Origin: Gordonia bronchialis DSM 43247
Lineage (GTDB): Bacteria > Actinomycetota > Actinomycetes > Mycobacteriales > Mycobacteriaceae
Assembly (NCBI RefSeq): GCF_000024785.1
Contig: NC_013441.1
Span: forward strand, 1,674,001-1,738,000
Length of the DNA stretch: 64,000 bases
Reading direction: 5' to 3'
Part shown: positions 15,815-25,387 of the stretch, one piece after another
Position numbering within the stretch: the first letter of the stretch is position 1
Layout: each line of letters opens with the position of its first letter
The notes under the pieces: model-generated
The model's input: the letters and a program-made list of their open reading frames with translations, nothing else
Told to the model about the DNA's origin: nothing
Database searches by the model: none
Position numbers and translations under genes: made by a program

Positions 15815-17017
15815 ATGTTGCTCACCCCAACCGACATCGACGCCGCCACCGAGGCACTGGCCCCGGTGATGCGCCGGACGCCGATGGTGGCCTCGCGTGT
15901 GCTGTCCGAACGGACCGGCTGCGAGGTGTGGCTCAAATGCGAGAACCTGCAACGCACCGGCTCGTTCAAACCGCGCGGTGCCTACCTGCGGATCTCCCGG
16001 CTCTCCGACGACGAGCGGGCCCACGGGGTGGTGGCGGCCAGCGCCGGCAACCACGCGCAGGGGGTGGCGTGGTCGGCGAGCGAACTCGGGATACCGGCGC
16101 GGGTGTACATGCCCACCGGCGCCTCGCTGCCGAAGATTGTCGCCACCAAAGCCTATGGCGCCGAAGTCGTTCTGGAGGGTTCGACGGTCGACGAGGCGCT
16201 GATCGCCGCGCAGCGTCACGCCGAGGAGACCGGTGCGGTCCTCATTCATCCGTTCGATCATCCCGACATCGTCGCCGGTCAGTCGACCGTCGGGGTGGAG
16301 ATCCTCGAGCAGATGCCCGACGTCTCCGCGGTGATCGTGCCGCTCGGCGGTGGCGGCCTGCTTGCCGGTGTCGCGACCGCGATCAAGCAGCGTCGTCCCG
16401 AGGTCCGGGTGATCGGCGTGCAGGCGGCCACCGCGGCGGCCTGGCCACGTTCGCTCGCCGAAAATCGGCCGGTGGCAGCCGAATCCATGAACACGATGGC
16501 CGACGGAATCGCCGTGGCCCGTCCCGGGATGGTGCCGTTCGAACACGTCGTGAGCTACGTCGACGACGTGGTGACCGTCGCCGAAGATCTGCTGAGCACC
16601 GCGCTGCTGCTCATGCTCGAACGCGCGAAGCTCGTCGTCGAGCCTGCCGGGGCGGCCGGGGTCGCGGCCATGATGGCCGGCGAACTCACCGACCTGACCG
16701 GACCGGTCTGCGTGGTGGTCTCCGGCGGCAACATCGATCCGCTGCTGCTGACGCATGTCAGCACCCACGGACTCGCCGCCGCCGGCCGCTACCTCACCGT
16801 CACCGCCACCATCTCCGATCGGCCCGGCGGACTCATCGCGCTGCTCGAGTTGCTGCGAGACGCCGGGGCCAGCGTCCTCGACGTGGTGCATTCCCGCGTC
16901 GTCGACGACCTGTACCTCGACGAGGTGCAGGTGACGGTCAGCGTCGAGACGCGAGGTCCCGAGCATCAGCGTGAGCTGCGTGAGATGCTCGCGGAGGCAG
17001 GTTTCCTCCGCGACTGA
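15815..17017 (+). CDS. ilvA: threonine ammonia-lyase
   Basis: 400 residues. The PLP Lys lies in RTGSFKPRGAYLR (about 52), with SAGNHAQGVAW and the GGGGLLAG phosphate loop. The last about 75 residues form an ACT domain (LTVTATISDRPGGLIALLELLRDAGASVLDVVHSR), as in the shorter single-ACT threonine deaminases. It converts threonine to 2-oxobutyrate and ammonia. The gene follows the cystathionine enzymes by 19 bp, whose gamma-lyase reaction also gives 2-oxobutyrate, so the three may share a feed into isoleucine. Confidence 0.92.
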   Translation: MLLTPTDIDAATEALAPVMRRTPMVASRVLSERTGCEVWLKCENLQRTGSFKPRGAYLRISRLSDDERAHGVVAASAGNHAQGVAWSASELGIPARVYMPTGASLPKIVATKAYGAEVVLEGSTVDEALIAAQRHAEETGAVLIHPFDHPDIVAGQSTVGVEILEQMPDVSAVIVPLGGGGLLAGVATAIKQRRPEVRVIGVQAATAAAWPRSLAENRPVAAESMNTMADGIAVARPGMVPFEHVVSYVDDVVTVAEDLLSTALLLMLERAKLVVEPAGAAGVAAMMAGELTDLTGPVCVVVSGGNIDPLLLTHVSTHGLAAAGRYLTVTATISDRPGGLIALLELLRDAGASVLDVVHSRVVDDLYLDEVQVTVSVETRGPEHQRELREMLAEAGFLRD

Positions 17018-17029
17018 TCGCCTCGCCGC

Positions 17030-17539
17030 TCAGCTCTGCGGCGACAACTGCGCGAAATGCCGCAGCGTGTCCGTTTCGACCGTCTTGAACACCTTCGACG
17101 CGGTCGGACCGGAGAAGGCGGAGACGACCTTCGCCGAGGTGGCGAGTTCGATGCCGAACAGCCAGATGAGCCGGCAGCCCACGTCGGCCGGAGTCACCTC
17201 GGTGAGCTCGCCGAAGCGTCGCAGACCCGGCGTCGACGCCGACGTCGCGTAGAAGGCGTTGCGGTAGTTGCCCGTTGCCGCATCCTCATCCCACACGAAG
17301 AAGTGCTCCGACAGGCCCGCGCCCGGCAGCGCCGCCCGGCGGGTCGTCCCCACGCCGTACGGGGCGGGGGAGGTGAACTCGATGGATTTGATCGCGCGGC
17401 ACCAGTCGAGGGTGTTCTGCCGGGTCAGCTCGGCCCACGCGCGCGCAGGCGTGACCGGCAGGTTCACATCGATGCGGTAGGTGATCGGGGCGGAGTCGAA
17501 GAAGTCGACGTCGATGGGTGCGTGCCATGACTCATTCAA
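17030..17539 (-). CDS. SRPBCC-fold (polyketide cyclase-like) protein
   Basis: 169 residues, apparently from TTG 17539. The pattern VNLPVTPARAWAELTRQNTLDWCRAIKSIEFTSPAPYGVGTTRR is typical of the START/SRPBCC ligand-binding fold. No catalytic residues can be assigned. It starts only 23 bp from the divergent BTAD regulator gene, so their promoters must overlap, and it ends 12 bp from the convergent ilvA end. Confidence 0.75.
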   Translation of the reverse strand: MNESWHAPIDVDFFDSAPITYRIDVNLPVTPARAWAELTRQNTLDWCRAIKSIEFTSPAPYGVGTTRRAALPGAGLSEHFFVWDEDAATGNYRNAFYATSASTPGLRRFGELTEVTPADVGCRLIWLFGIELATSAKVVSAFSGPTASKVFKTVETDTLRHFAQLSPQS

Positions 17540-17562
17540 ACATGCGGGGCTAACCTGTCTGA

Positions 17563-20500
17563 GTGTCCACGACCGCTTCTCCGGCCCGCACCGGAACCAC
17601 CGTCGTCGGTGTGCTGGGTCCGGTCGCTGTGGACAGTTCCGGAACCGAGACGTCGTCGCCGGACACTTTGGTCGCCGTGCCGGGGGTGCGCGCTCGGCGC
17701 CTGCTGGTGGCCCTCGTGCTCGCCGGTGGCCGCGCCCGAAGCACCGAACGCCTCATCGGCGACGTCTGGGGCGACCTGCCGCCCAAGGCGCCGTCGGCCG
17801 CCCTGCAGACCCAGATCTCGCGTCTGCGTCCACTTCTCGGGTCGGCGTCGATCGAGGGGCTGGGCAACGGATACCGACTGACGGGGTGCCGCACCGACCT
17901 CGAGATCGTCGCCGATCTCATCGAGGCGGGCGACGCCGAGTCGCTGCGGACCGCGGCGCGCTGGTGGCGGGGTGCACCCGGCGAGGATCTGGGCGGTGAC
18001 ACCGATGATCTCGCCGGCGAATTGAGCACGCGCGCAAGGCGACTCGACGAAGAGTTGGACCGGCGGCGCATCTCGTTGGCGATCGCGACCGGCGACCACG
18101 CCACCGCCGTGGAACTCGCCGAGAAGCGTTGCGACGCAGACCCACTCGACGAGACGGCACATGTCGATCTGATGCGGGCGCTGGCCGGGTCTGGGCGGAT
18201 CCCGGACGCACTCGCGGTGTTCGCGCGGCTGCGGCGTGCACTGTCCGAGCAGCTGGGCGTGGACCCGGGACCCCAGGCGGTTGCGCTCAACGCCGAACTC
18301 TTGCAGAAGGATTCGGTACCGACTCCGGCGACGCCGCGCCGCGGGCGGGTCGCCGGTCTGATCGCCGATTCCACCGAACTCATCGGCCGCGACGACGACA
18401 TCGCCACCGTCCTGGGACTGCTCGAACGTCACCGGGTGGTCACCGTGCAGGGGCCCGGCGGGGTCGGCAAGACCCGGGTGGCCAACCGCGTCGGCTACCG
18501 CGTCGCCGACACCGGTCCGCAGGTCTACTACGTTCCGCTCGCCCCGGTCCGCGATGCCGACGACGTGGTGCCGGCCATCGCGGCCGCGCTCGGAGTGGGC
18601 GAAACCGACCTCGGCGGCAGTGGACGCCCACGATTGGCCGTGGGTGACCTCGCCGACCGGCTCGTCGACGCCATCCGCGGCCGTGACACCCTGATCATCT
18701 TGGACAACTGTGAGCAGGTGGTCGACCGGTGCGCTCAGGTGGTGGCCGATCTGCTGGCCGTCGAACCGCGGGTGCGGATCCTGGTCACCAGTCGTTCACC
18801 GCTGCTGCTGGCCGCCGAACGGATCTATCTGCTGCCCGTTCTGGATGCCGGTGTCACCGGACCGGCGGTGGCCCTGTTCGAGGCCCGCGCCCGGGCGATC
18901 CGGCCCGACGCGTATCTGCCGCGGGAGACGATCGCGGAGTTGTGCCGGCATCTCGACGGCCTACCGCTGGCCATCGAGCTCGCGGCGGCCCGCGTCCGCA
19001 CCATGACCGTCGAGGAGATCGGCCGACGACTCGCCGAGCGCTTCGCGCTGCTGCGCGGTTCCGATCGCAGTGCCCCGGACCGGCATCGCACTCTGTACGC
19101 GGTCATCGACTGGAGTTGGGAACTCCTCGACGACGACGCGCGTTCGGCGTTGCGCCGGCTGTGCCGATTCCCGGCCGGTTTTACCGCCCGTGCGGCGGGG
19201 ATCGTGGTGGGCTATCGCGGTTTTCGCCTCGACGACACGCTTGAGGCCCTGGTCAACCAGTCCTTGCTGACCGTGGCCGAGAACGGCGGTCGGGTGCGGT
19301 ACCGCATGTTGGAGACGGTGCGGGAGTTCGGTGAGGACAAGCTCAGCGGAGGATCGCCGTCGGGGACCGACGAGTCACGCGATGTCGATGCGGCGATGCG
19401 GACATGGTCGATCGAGTTCGCCACGCTGGCGATGGATCACTACGACAGCGGTGTCGATGGGCAGCTGATGACGCTGCTCGATGCCGAGGTCGACAACCTG
19501 GTGTGGATTCTGCGGCGCGCGGTGACCGGGATGGAGCAGGGGGCCCGCGACGACCTCGTCGACACCGTGGTCCAGGTGTTCCCGGTGCTCACCGGTTTCT
19601 GGATGGCCCGCGGACTCAACGCCGAGGTGTTCTCTTGGGGGGCAAGAGTTCTGCCGTCGCTGCCGGTTCCGCCCCGAGATGTGCCGCCCGGACTGCGCCG
19701 GTCGTGGCAGGCGACGGTGGTGGCGTCGATGGCGCATCAGATGATGCACCGAGATCTTCGGCTTCTTGCCACCGGCCGCTACTACCTGCGCAGACTGCAC
19801 CGTCCCGATCCCGTCTATCGCGTTCCCGCCGAACTGATCTCGGCCTGTGTACTCAGCAGACATCCGCTGGCCGCGATCCGCTACATCGTCCGCGGAACAC
19901 AGGCGGCGGACGAGGAGGTGCGGACGGCGGCGCTGTCGATTCGGATGAATCTGCGGGAGAACTTCGGCCATCTCGAGGGCGCACTGCAGGACGGTCTCGC
20001 GATGCGGGAGCGCGCGATGACGTCCGACGACACCTGGATGGCGGCCATGGTGCACGTCAGCATCGGCAGCGTGTACGGGCAACAAGCGCAGTGGCACAAG
20101 GCGATCGAGTACTACCGCACCGGATTGCGGCGACTCGCCGAGCACGGGGCGCGCGAGGACGAGATGCAGACGCGATGCTATCTGGTGGCCAATCTCGTTG
20201 CCGCCGGCCAACTCGATGGTTCGGCCGAGCTCTTGGCCGAGGCCGAGGCGGAACTCGCCGTGATCGCCGACGGGTGGACCCCGGCCGACCCCGACCCGCA
20301 GGGCAGTCCGGAGGTCACCGCGTCGATGATGGTCAGCACGGCCGAGCTCGAGATGACGCGTGGTAACGACGAACTGGCCGCAGGCCTGTATCGACGCGCC
20401 GCCGCCGTGCTCAAGCGGGAAGCACCCGCTCGGGGCGCGCGACCCGGGTGTGGGGATGCTGGTCGCGGTGACGGTCGCCGGGCTGATGCGGGCCGGTCGT

Positions 20501-20848
20501 ACCGACTCCGCACGCGAGTTCCTGCCGTTGCTCGAAGACGGGGTCGTCGAGACCTTCGGCGCGCTGGGCTGGCAGGATGCCCCGCAGGCCGGAACCATGT
20601 TGCTGGCCTACGGCTACGTTCTGTGCGCCGACGGCGCGACGCGGTCCACGGGTGCCCGATTGCTGGCCATGGCCCGGCGGATGCGGGCCCGCCAGGATTA
20701 TTGGACGTTCTACGTGATCATGCGAGATATGGCCGACCTGTCTGGACTGTCGGCTGACGAATGGCGGGCGATCGAGACGGCCATGGCACAAACGCCGCGA
20801 CACCAGGTGCGGGCACAAGCCCAGGCGGTCCTGGTGTCGCGGCGCTGA
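17563..20848 (+). pseudogene. BTAD/NB-ARC transcriptional regulator, frameshifted near 20420
   Basis: N-terminal OmpR-like winged helix (about 5-100) and BTAD domain (about 105-240), then an NB-ARC ATPase with Walker A GPGGVGKT, Walker B LIILDNCEQV and GLPLAIELAAAR, then a helical TPR-like region. The first frame degenerates into an Arg/Gly-rich shadow after AAAVLKRE (about base 20420) and runs to 20757. Good protein resumes one base over (HPLGARDPGVGMLVAVTVAGLM) and ends at 20848, for about 1,094 residues in all. Removing one A at 20420-20421 restores REHPLGARDPG. This is either a real frameshift losing the last about 140 residues or a base-call error. Targets may include the adjacent ABC exporter genes. 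Confidence 0.8.
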
Positions 20849-20865
20849 TCTGCCCGGCGGGGAGA

Positions 20866-21702
20866 TCAGGTGTTGCGCATGTAGGCCTTGACGGCCAGCG
20901 GTGCGAACACGACGGTGATGATGGCGGCGCCGAGCAGCGCCCACACGACGTGGATGCCGACATGTCCGGAGTTGGTGAGTTCACGAACTGCGGTGACGAG
21001 GTGACTCACCGGATTGATGTTGACAAAGGCCTGCAGCCAGCCCGGCATGGTCTCCACCGGCACAAAGGCATTCGACATGAAGGTCAGTGGGAACATGATG
21101 AGCATCGAGATGCCTTGGACCGCAGACGCTTTGTTCATCAGGCAGCCCATCAGAGCGAAGATCCAGGACACGGCGAAGCTGCAGATCATCACCAGTAGTG
21201 CCGAGGCGATGACTCCCCAGAACTCGGGACGCCAGCCCATGATGACACCCATGACGATGGTGAGCGTGGTGGCCACCAGGTAGCGGATGACGTCGGCGAG
21301 CAGGGCACCGGCCAGCGGACTGATGCGCGCGATGGGTAGCGACCGGAAGCGGTCGAACACACCTTTGTCCATGTCCTCGCGCAACTGGGTGCCGGTGACG
21401 ATGGAGGTCATGATCACGGTCTGCACAAGGATGCCGGGGATGATGACCGGCAGATAGTCGTGCACGTTGCCGCTGATCGCGCCACCGAAGATGTAGGTGA
21501 ACATCAGGGTGAAGATGATCGGCTGGATCGTCACGTCGAACAGTTGCTCGGGGTTGTGCCGGATCTTCAGCACGCCGCGGTAGGCCATGGACAACGACTG
21601 ACGCACGGTTTCGGCGAAGCTCACCGAGGTCTTGGCCTCGCCGCGCGCTTCGCGGGTGGTGATGGCGCGGGACTTCTCCGCGCGTTCGATGGTTGTGGTC
21701 AT
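20866..21702 (-). CDS. ABC-2 type exporter permease, DrrB-like
   Basis: 278 residues with six hydrophobic segments and the ABC-2 pattern FDVTIQPIIFTLMFTYIFGG ... PGILVQTVIMTSIVTGTQLREDMDKGVFDRFRSLPIAR, typical of DrrB/daunorubicin-resistance permeases. It directly follows the ATPase gene (stop and start overlap by one base), so the two encode one exporter for a drug or lipid. The cytoplasmic N-terminus is about 45 residues. It is convergent with the BTAD regulator. Confidence 0.88.
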   Translation of the reverse strand: MTTTIERAEKSRAITTREARGEAKTSVSFAETVRQSLSMAYRGVLKIRHNPEQLFDVTIQPIIFTLMFTYIFGGAISGNVHDYLPVIIPGILVQTVIMTSIVTGTQLREDMDKGVFDRFRSLPIARISPLAGALLADVIRYLVATTLTIVMGVIMGWRPEFWGVIASALLVMICSFAVSWIFALMGCLMNKASAVQGISMLIMFPLTFMSNAFVPVETMPGWLQAFVNINPVSHLVTAVRELTNSGHVGIHVVWALLGAAIITVVFAPLAVKAYMRNT

Positions 21703-22677
21703 CAGGCCACCTCCGCTTCCTCGGATACCGGCTGGCCGGTGATGGTCAGGAACACCTCGTCGAGGCTGGGTTTCTGCACAGTGATCTCGTCGATGGCGAT
21801 CTTGTTCTCGCGCAACGCGATCAGGACGTCGGGGACAAGGTCGGAACGATGCAACCCGACGGTGACGCGGGAGGCCTCGGGGGAGAGGGTGGCGACCTCG
21901 CCGAGAACCTGCTCGGCGATCTGGCAGACGCGGGTCGCGTCGGCGCGATCGGTGGGTGTCAGTTGCAGGGTGCTGGTGCCGATGGACTGTTTGAGTTCGT
22001 CGGCGGTGCCGTCGGCGATCACCACACCGTGGTCGATGACGGCGATGCGGTCGGCGAGCTGATCGGCCTCGTCGAGGTACTGCGTGGTGAGCAGCACGGT
22101 GGAGCCCTTGGCGATGAGATCGCGGATGGTGTCCCGCATCTGGGCGCGGGTCCGCGGGTCGAGACCGGTGGTGGGTTCGTCGAGGAACAACAGTGGCGGG
22201 GTGTCGATGAGGCTGGCGGCGAGGTCGAGTCGCCGCCGCATACCGCCGGAGAAGTTCTTCAGCGGGCGGTTGGCCGCCTCAGTGAGGGGCGAACTGCTCG
22301 AGGAGTTCATTCGCGCGTGCTCGCGCGGCGGGGCGGGAGAAGCCCAGCAGACGGGCGAAGAGGACGAGGTTCTGCGTCGCGGTGAGATCCTCGTCGACCG
22401 AGGCATACTGCCCGGTGACGCCGACGAGGGAGCGGACGGCGACGGGCTCGCGTACGACGTCGTGGCCGAAGACCGTCGCAGTGCCGGCATCGGGGCGCAG
22501 CAGGGTGGCGAGCATGCTCACCGTGGTGGTCTTCCCGGCTCCGTTGGGGCCGAGCACGCCGTACACCGAACCGGTGGGTACAGACAGGTCCACACCGTTG
22601 ACGGCGCGGGTCGAACCGAAGTGTTTGACCAGACCGTGCGCCTCGATCGCCAGGTCGGTACTCGTGATTGTTGTCAT
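21702..22677 (-). pseudogene. ABC exporter ATPase, DrrA-like, one-base frameshift
   Basis: The first piece (ATG 22677) has Walker [11 protein letters not shown] and the Q-loop ([14 protein letters not shown]), then ends [12 protein letters not shown] at 22279. The rest continues one base over as [27 protein letters not shown] with signature, Walker B (LLFLDEPTTGLD), H-loop and the DrrA C-terminal domain, to the stop at 21702. Removing one base from the CCCC run (GGGG at 22286-22289 on the plus strand) would give [12 protein letters not shown], so the lesion is a one-base insertion in a homopolymer. Intact length would be about 324 residues. A homopolymer makes sequence error likely; if real, the exporter is dead. 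Confidence 0.85.
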
Positions 22678-22748
22678 GCCACACACTGTGGACCGAGGTC
22701 CTGTCGTGGCGCTTGCACGCGCTTACATGCGCTGTCGCAGGTAGGGGG

Positions 22749-23075
22749 TCAGGCGGCGGATGCCGGACTGTGTGATCCGGACGGACGGTGCGGCAGGTCG
22801 GTGGCGTACCGGATCACGGCGGCGACGGGACCGAGGCGCTGTTCGGTGATGGCGATGGCCCCGCCGAGCTGGGCCGGGTCGTCGACGTCGGCGACGAGGG
22901 CGACGGTGTAGCCGTTGTTGCCGAGCATGAACGGCACCACGGCGGTGTAGTGGTTGCTGACGACGGCGAGCGGGACGTTCGCTTCGAACAGGGTGCGTGC
23001 GTGATCGGCGACAACGGCGTCGTCGTCGAGCACCACCAGGGTCACTTCGGGTTGGGGATGTCGGATTCTTCTCAT
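22749..23075 (-). CDS. small Rossmann-like protein of unknown function
   Basis: 108 residues from ATG 23075 (MRRIRHPQPEVTLVVLDDDAV). The alternating beta/alpha pattern (VTLVVLD, VPLAVVSNHY, YTVALVADVDDPAQLGGAIAITEQRLGPVAAVIRYATDL) resembles the first half of a short-chain dehydrogenase, but the Gly-rich nucleotide loop is absent. The family is not recognised. It may be a stand-alone domain or the relic of a longer enzyme. It lies downstream of a DrrA-like ATPase with about 70 bp between them, in divergent orientation to the 23169 gene. Confidence 0.6.
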   Translation of the reverse strand: MRRIRHPQPEVTLVVLDDDAVVADHARTLFEANVPLAVVSNHYTAVVPFMLGNNGYTVALVADVDDPAQLGGAIAITEQRLGPVAAVIRYATDLPHRPSGSHSPASAA

Positions 23076-23168
23076 GTCTCGATGATGAATCCGCTGGTTG
23101 GAGACGGTCTTGGGGGATCCTGTGGATCGTCTGTGGGTGAGGCGCCCGATCGCGCCTACGGTCATCGC

Positions 23169-23906
23169 ATGGGAGGAACTCGGGGACGGCGTCATCCATC
23201 GTCCGAGCCGGCCTGGCGGCCCGGCAACATCGCACGGATTCGGCAGGGGCTCGTCGCGGGCGCCACTGCGATCCTGCGGCAGTTCGACGACCTGCACGAC
23301 GAGCTCGACGCAGAGATCGAGGTGCTGACCGAGTCCGGTGATGAACACGAACGTGGACGGTGCCGGACTGCGCAGATCGGACTCGCCCGGGCGCGCGACT
23401 ACATGGAGATCGCGACCGACACACTCATCAGGGAGACACCGCTGTGGGTGCCTGATCGAGCGATCGAGGTCGCCAGGCATTCGGCGTCCACAGACGGCGG
23501 GGCCGCGGGCCTGGACAGCCTGGAGGTCTGCGGATGGATGCTGTTCGAGAACACGTCCGCTACCTACCGGCGGGAGCCGTCGCCCGTCGAGTCCGACCCG
23601 CCGCCGGTTCCGGTTGACGGGGTGCTCTGGTGGTCGACGCGAGCGTTGGACGTTCCGTTGGATCCGGACATGCTCGTGTTCCACATCTTGTCCCGCGATA
23701 GTCGAATCCGACAGCAGCAACCAAAGAAGTGGCGCAAGGCACCTATCGTGGAGGCGGCCGCGTTCCCGGTGACGGTCGGACACGGTGCGCCAGCAGGGGG
23801 AGTCGAGGTGGTGTCGTTGATCGCCGGCATCGGTGCGGCGCTCGAGACCGGCGCGCTCAGTTCACTGCGTCAGCCACCACAGGGGGGTGTCAGATGGTCT
23901 GTGTAA
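23169..23906 (+). CDS. hypothetical protein, 3' end replaced by IS insertion
   Basis: 245 residues. A helical N-terminal half (IARIRQGLVAGATAILRQFDDLHDELDAEIEVL) suggests a coiled coil; the C-terminal half has beta-rich stretches such as VDGVLWWSTRALDVPLDPDMLVFHIL. The family is not recognised. The IS256 element starts at 23883, so the last codons (GGVRWSV-stop) come from the IS end. Before insertion the frame would have run on for about 30 codons antisense to jetD. It sits directly beside a Wadjet operon, but nothing in the sequence links it to defence. Confidence 0.55.
   Translation: MGGTRGRRHPSSEPAWRPGNIARIRQGLVAGATAILRQFDDLHDELDAEIEVLTESGDEHERGRCRTAQIGLARARDYMEIATDTLIRETPLWVPDRAIEVARHSASTDGGAAGLDSLEVCGWMLFENTSATYRREPSPVESDPPPVPVDGVLWWSTRALDVPLDPDMLVFHILSRDSRIRQQQPKKWRKAPIVEAAAFPVTVGHGAPAGGVEVVSLIAGIGAALETGALSSLRQPPQGGVRWSV
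23874..23882. repeat. 9-bp target-site duplication, left copy
   Basis: CCACCACAG stands immediately left of the IS256 element and is repeated exactly at 25388-25396 on its right. IS256-family elements usually duplicate 8-9 bp of target, so this pair fixes the element ends at 23883 and 25387. Confidence 0.85.
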
Positions 23907-25387
23907 GTCCAGTGCTCATCAGAGAGAGGAAGATCTATGAGCATGGCGTTAGACGACAAGCAGCAGGGCCACGACGATCATCAGTTGCCTGAGCTGGCCG
24001 AGCCACGTTCGACTGCGGAGGTGGCCGAGGCGTTGGCGGCTTCGGGCATGGTCGATGAGTTGTTGGCCCAGATCGATACCGGGCAGGTTCAGATCACCGG
24101 GGACGGTGGCCTAATTCCGGGTCTGATCAAACTCGCCCTCGAACGTGGGCTGAAAGCCGAACTGACCGATCACCTCGGCTATGACAAGGGCGACCCGGCC
24201 GGTCGGGAACTGCCGAATGCCCGCAACGGGTCGACCCCGAAAACGGTCGCCTCCGAAGCCGGTCCGGTCGAGCTGAACGTCCCTCGTGACCGTGACGGCA
24301 CGTTCACCCCACGTCTGGTCCCCAAGGGGTCGCGCCGGCTCGGTGGCCTCGATGACATCATCATCTCGCTCTATGCCGGCGGCATGACGTTGCGCGATAT
24401 CCAACACCACCTCGCATCCACAATCGGCACCGATCTGTCCCACGAGACGATCTCCAAGATCTGCGACGAGGTCCTCGACGCGGTCGACGAATGGCAGAAC
24501 CGGCCGCTGGAGGCGCTGTACCCCGTCATCTATCTCGACGCGTTGGTGGTGAAGGTCAAAGACGGCGCCCACGTCCGAAACAAACACGCCCACATAGCGA
24601 TTGGCGTCGACATGGCCGGTATCAAGCATGTGTTGGGGATCTGGATACAGGCCGAAGAGGGCGCGAGGTTCTGGGCCGGGGTGTGCGCGAATCTGGCCAA
24701 CCGCGGCGTCAAAGACGTGCTGGTCGTGTGCTGTGACGGGCTCACCGGATTCCCCGAGGCGATCGAGGCGACCTGGCCGCTGGCCACCGTGCAGACGTGT
24801 GTGGTGCATCTGATCCGCAACGCGATGCGGTTCGTCAACTACAAAGACCGCAAGGAGGTGGCCCGGGCGATCAAACCGATCTACACAGCCCCGGATGTCG
24901 AGGTCGCCCGCCTCGAGTGGGAGGCCTTCCGCGACTCGGAGTTGGGTGTCAAATACCCCAGTGCAGCACAGGCTTTCGACCGGGCGTGGGACCGTTTCAT
25001 CCCCTTCTTGGCGTTCCCACCCGAACTGCGCAAGGTCATTTACACCACGAACTCGATCGAGTCGCTGAACTATCAATTACGTAAGGTCATCAAGAACCGC
25101 GGCCATTTCCCGAATGACGTCGCGGTCCGCAAGCTGCTGTGGCTGGCGATCTGCGACATCGAGGACAAACGCGCCCGGCAACGCGAGAAGGAACGCGGCA
25201 AGCCCGCCGCCACCCGCAAAGCCCCCGGACGACTCGTCGAGGGACAGGTCGTGACGAACTGGAAACAGGCCCTCGGCCAACTCGCCCTGGCCTACCCCGA
25301 CCGCATCGAACCCCACCTCACCTAGACCGCAACAGCAAGCACACAAAAATCAGGAGTCACGTTCTTACACAAACATCTTGACAAGCT
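23883..25387 (+). mobile_element. IS256-family insertion sequence, 1,505 bp
   Basis: The element carries one transposase gene and has imperfect 25-bp terminal inverted repeats. The left end begins GGGGGTGTCAGATGG, the right end (reverse complement) begins GAGCTTGTCAAGATG, and both share TGTGTAAG; 17 of 25 positions match. It is bounded by an exact 9-bp target duplication (CCACCACAG). Both ends and the transposase look complete, so the copy may be active and its insertion fairly recent. It lies in the 3' end of jetD and in the 3' part of the opposing 23169 gene. Confidence 0.88.
23937..25325 (+). CDS. IS256-family transposase
   Basis: 462 residues from ATG 23937 with AGAGAGGAAG upstream. It has the 'Transposase, mutator type' layout with DDE residues visible: first Asp in PVIYLDALVVKVKD, second in VVCCDGLTGFPEAI, and Glu in VIYTTNSIESLNYQLRKV. 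The conserved HLIRN and RNRGHFPND motifs are present. The C-terminus (LALAYPDRIEPHLT) is typical. No internal stops, so the protein should be functional. Confidence 0.95.
   Translation: MSMALDDKQQGHDDHQLPELAEPRSTAEVAEALAASGMVDELLAQIDTGQVQITGDGGLIPGLIKLALERGLKAELTDHLGYDKGDPAGRELPNARNGSTPKTVASEAGPVELNVPRDRDGTFTPRLVPKGSRRLGGLDDIIISLYAGGMTLRDIQHHLASTIGTDLSHETISKICDEVLDAVDEWQNRPLEALYPVIYLDALVVKVKDGAHVRNKHAHIAIGVDMAGIKHVLGIWIQAEEGARFWAGVCANLANRGVKDVLVVCCDGLTGFPEAIEATWPLATVQTCVVHLIRNAMRFVNYKDRKEVARAIKPIYTAPDVEVARLEWEAFRDSELGVKYPSAAQAFDRAWDRFIPFLAFPPELRKVIYTTNSIESLNYQLRKVIKNRGHFPNDVAVRKLLWLAICDIEDKRARQREKERGKPAATRKAPGRLVEGQVVTNWKQALGQLALAYPDRIEPHLT

Noticed and set aside
14176..15969. A 597-codon minus-strand frame across metB
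   Set aside because: Antisense of well-supported PLP enzymes; no motifs of its own.
23889..25382. Eight-base duplications directly at the TGTGTAAG repeats as IS boundaries
   Set aside because: The flanks GTCAGATG and ATCTTGAC do not match as direct repeats; moving the ends out to 23883 and 25387 gives an exact 9-bp duplication.
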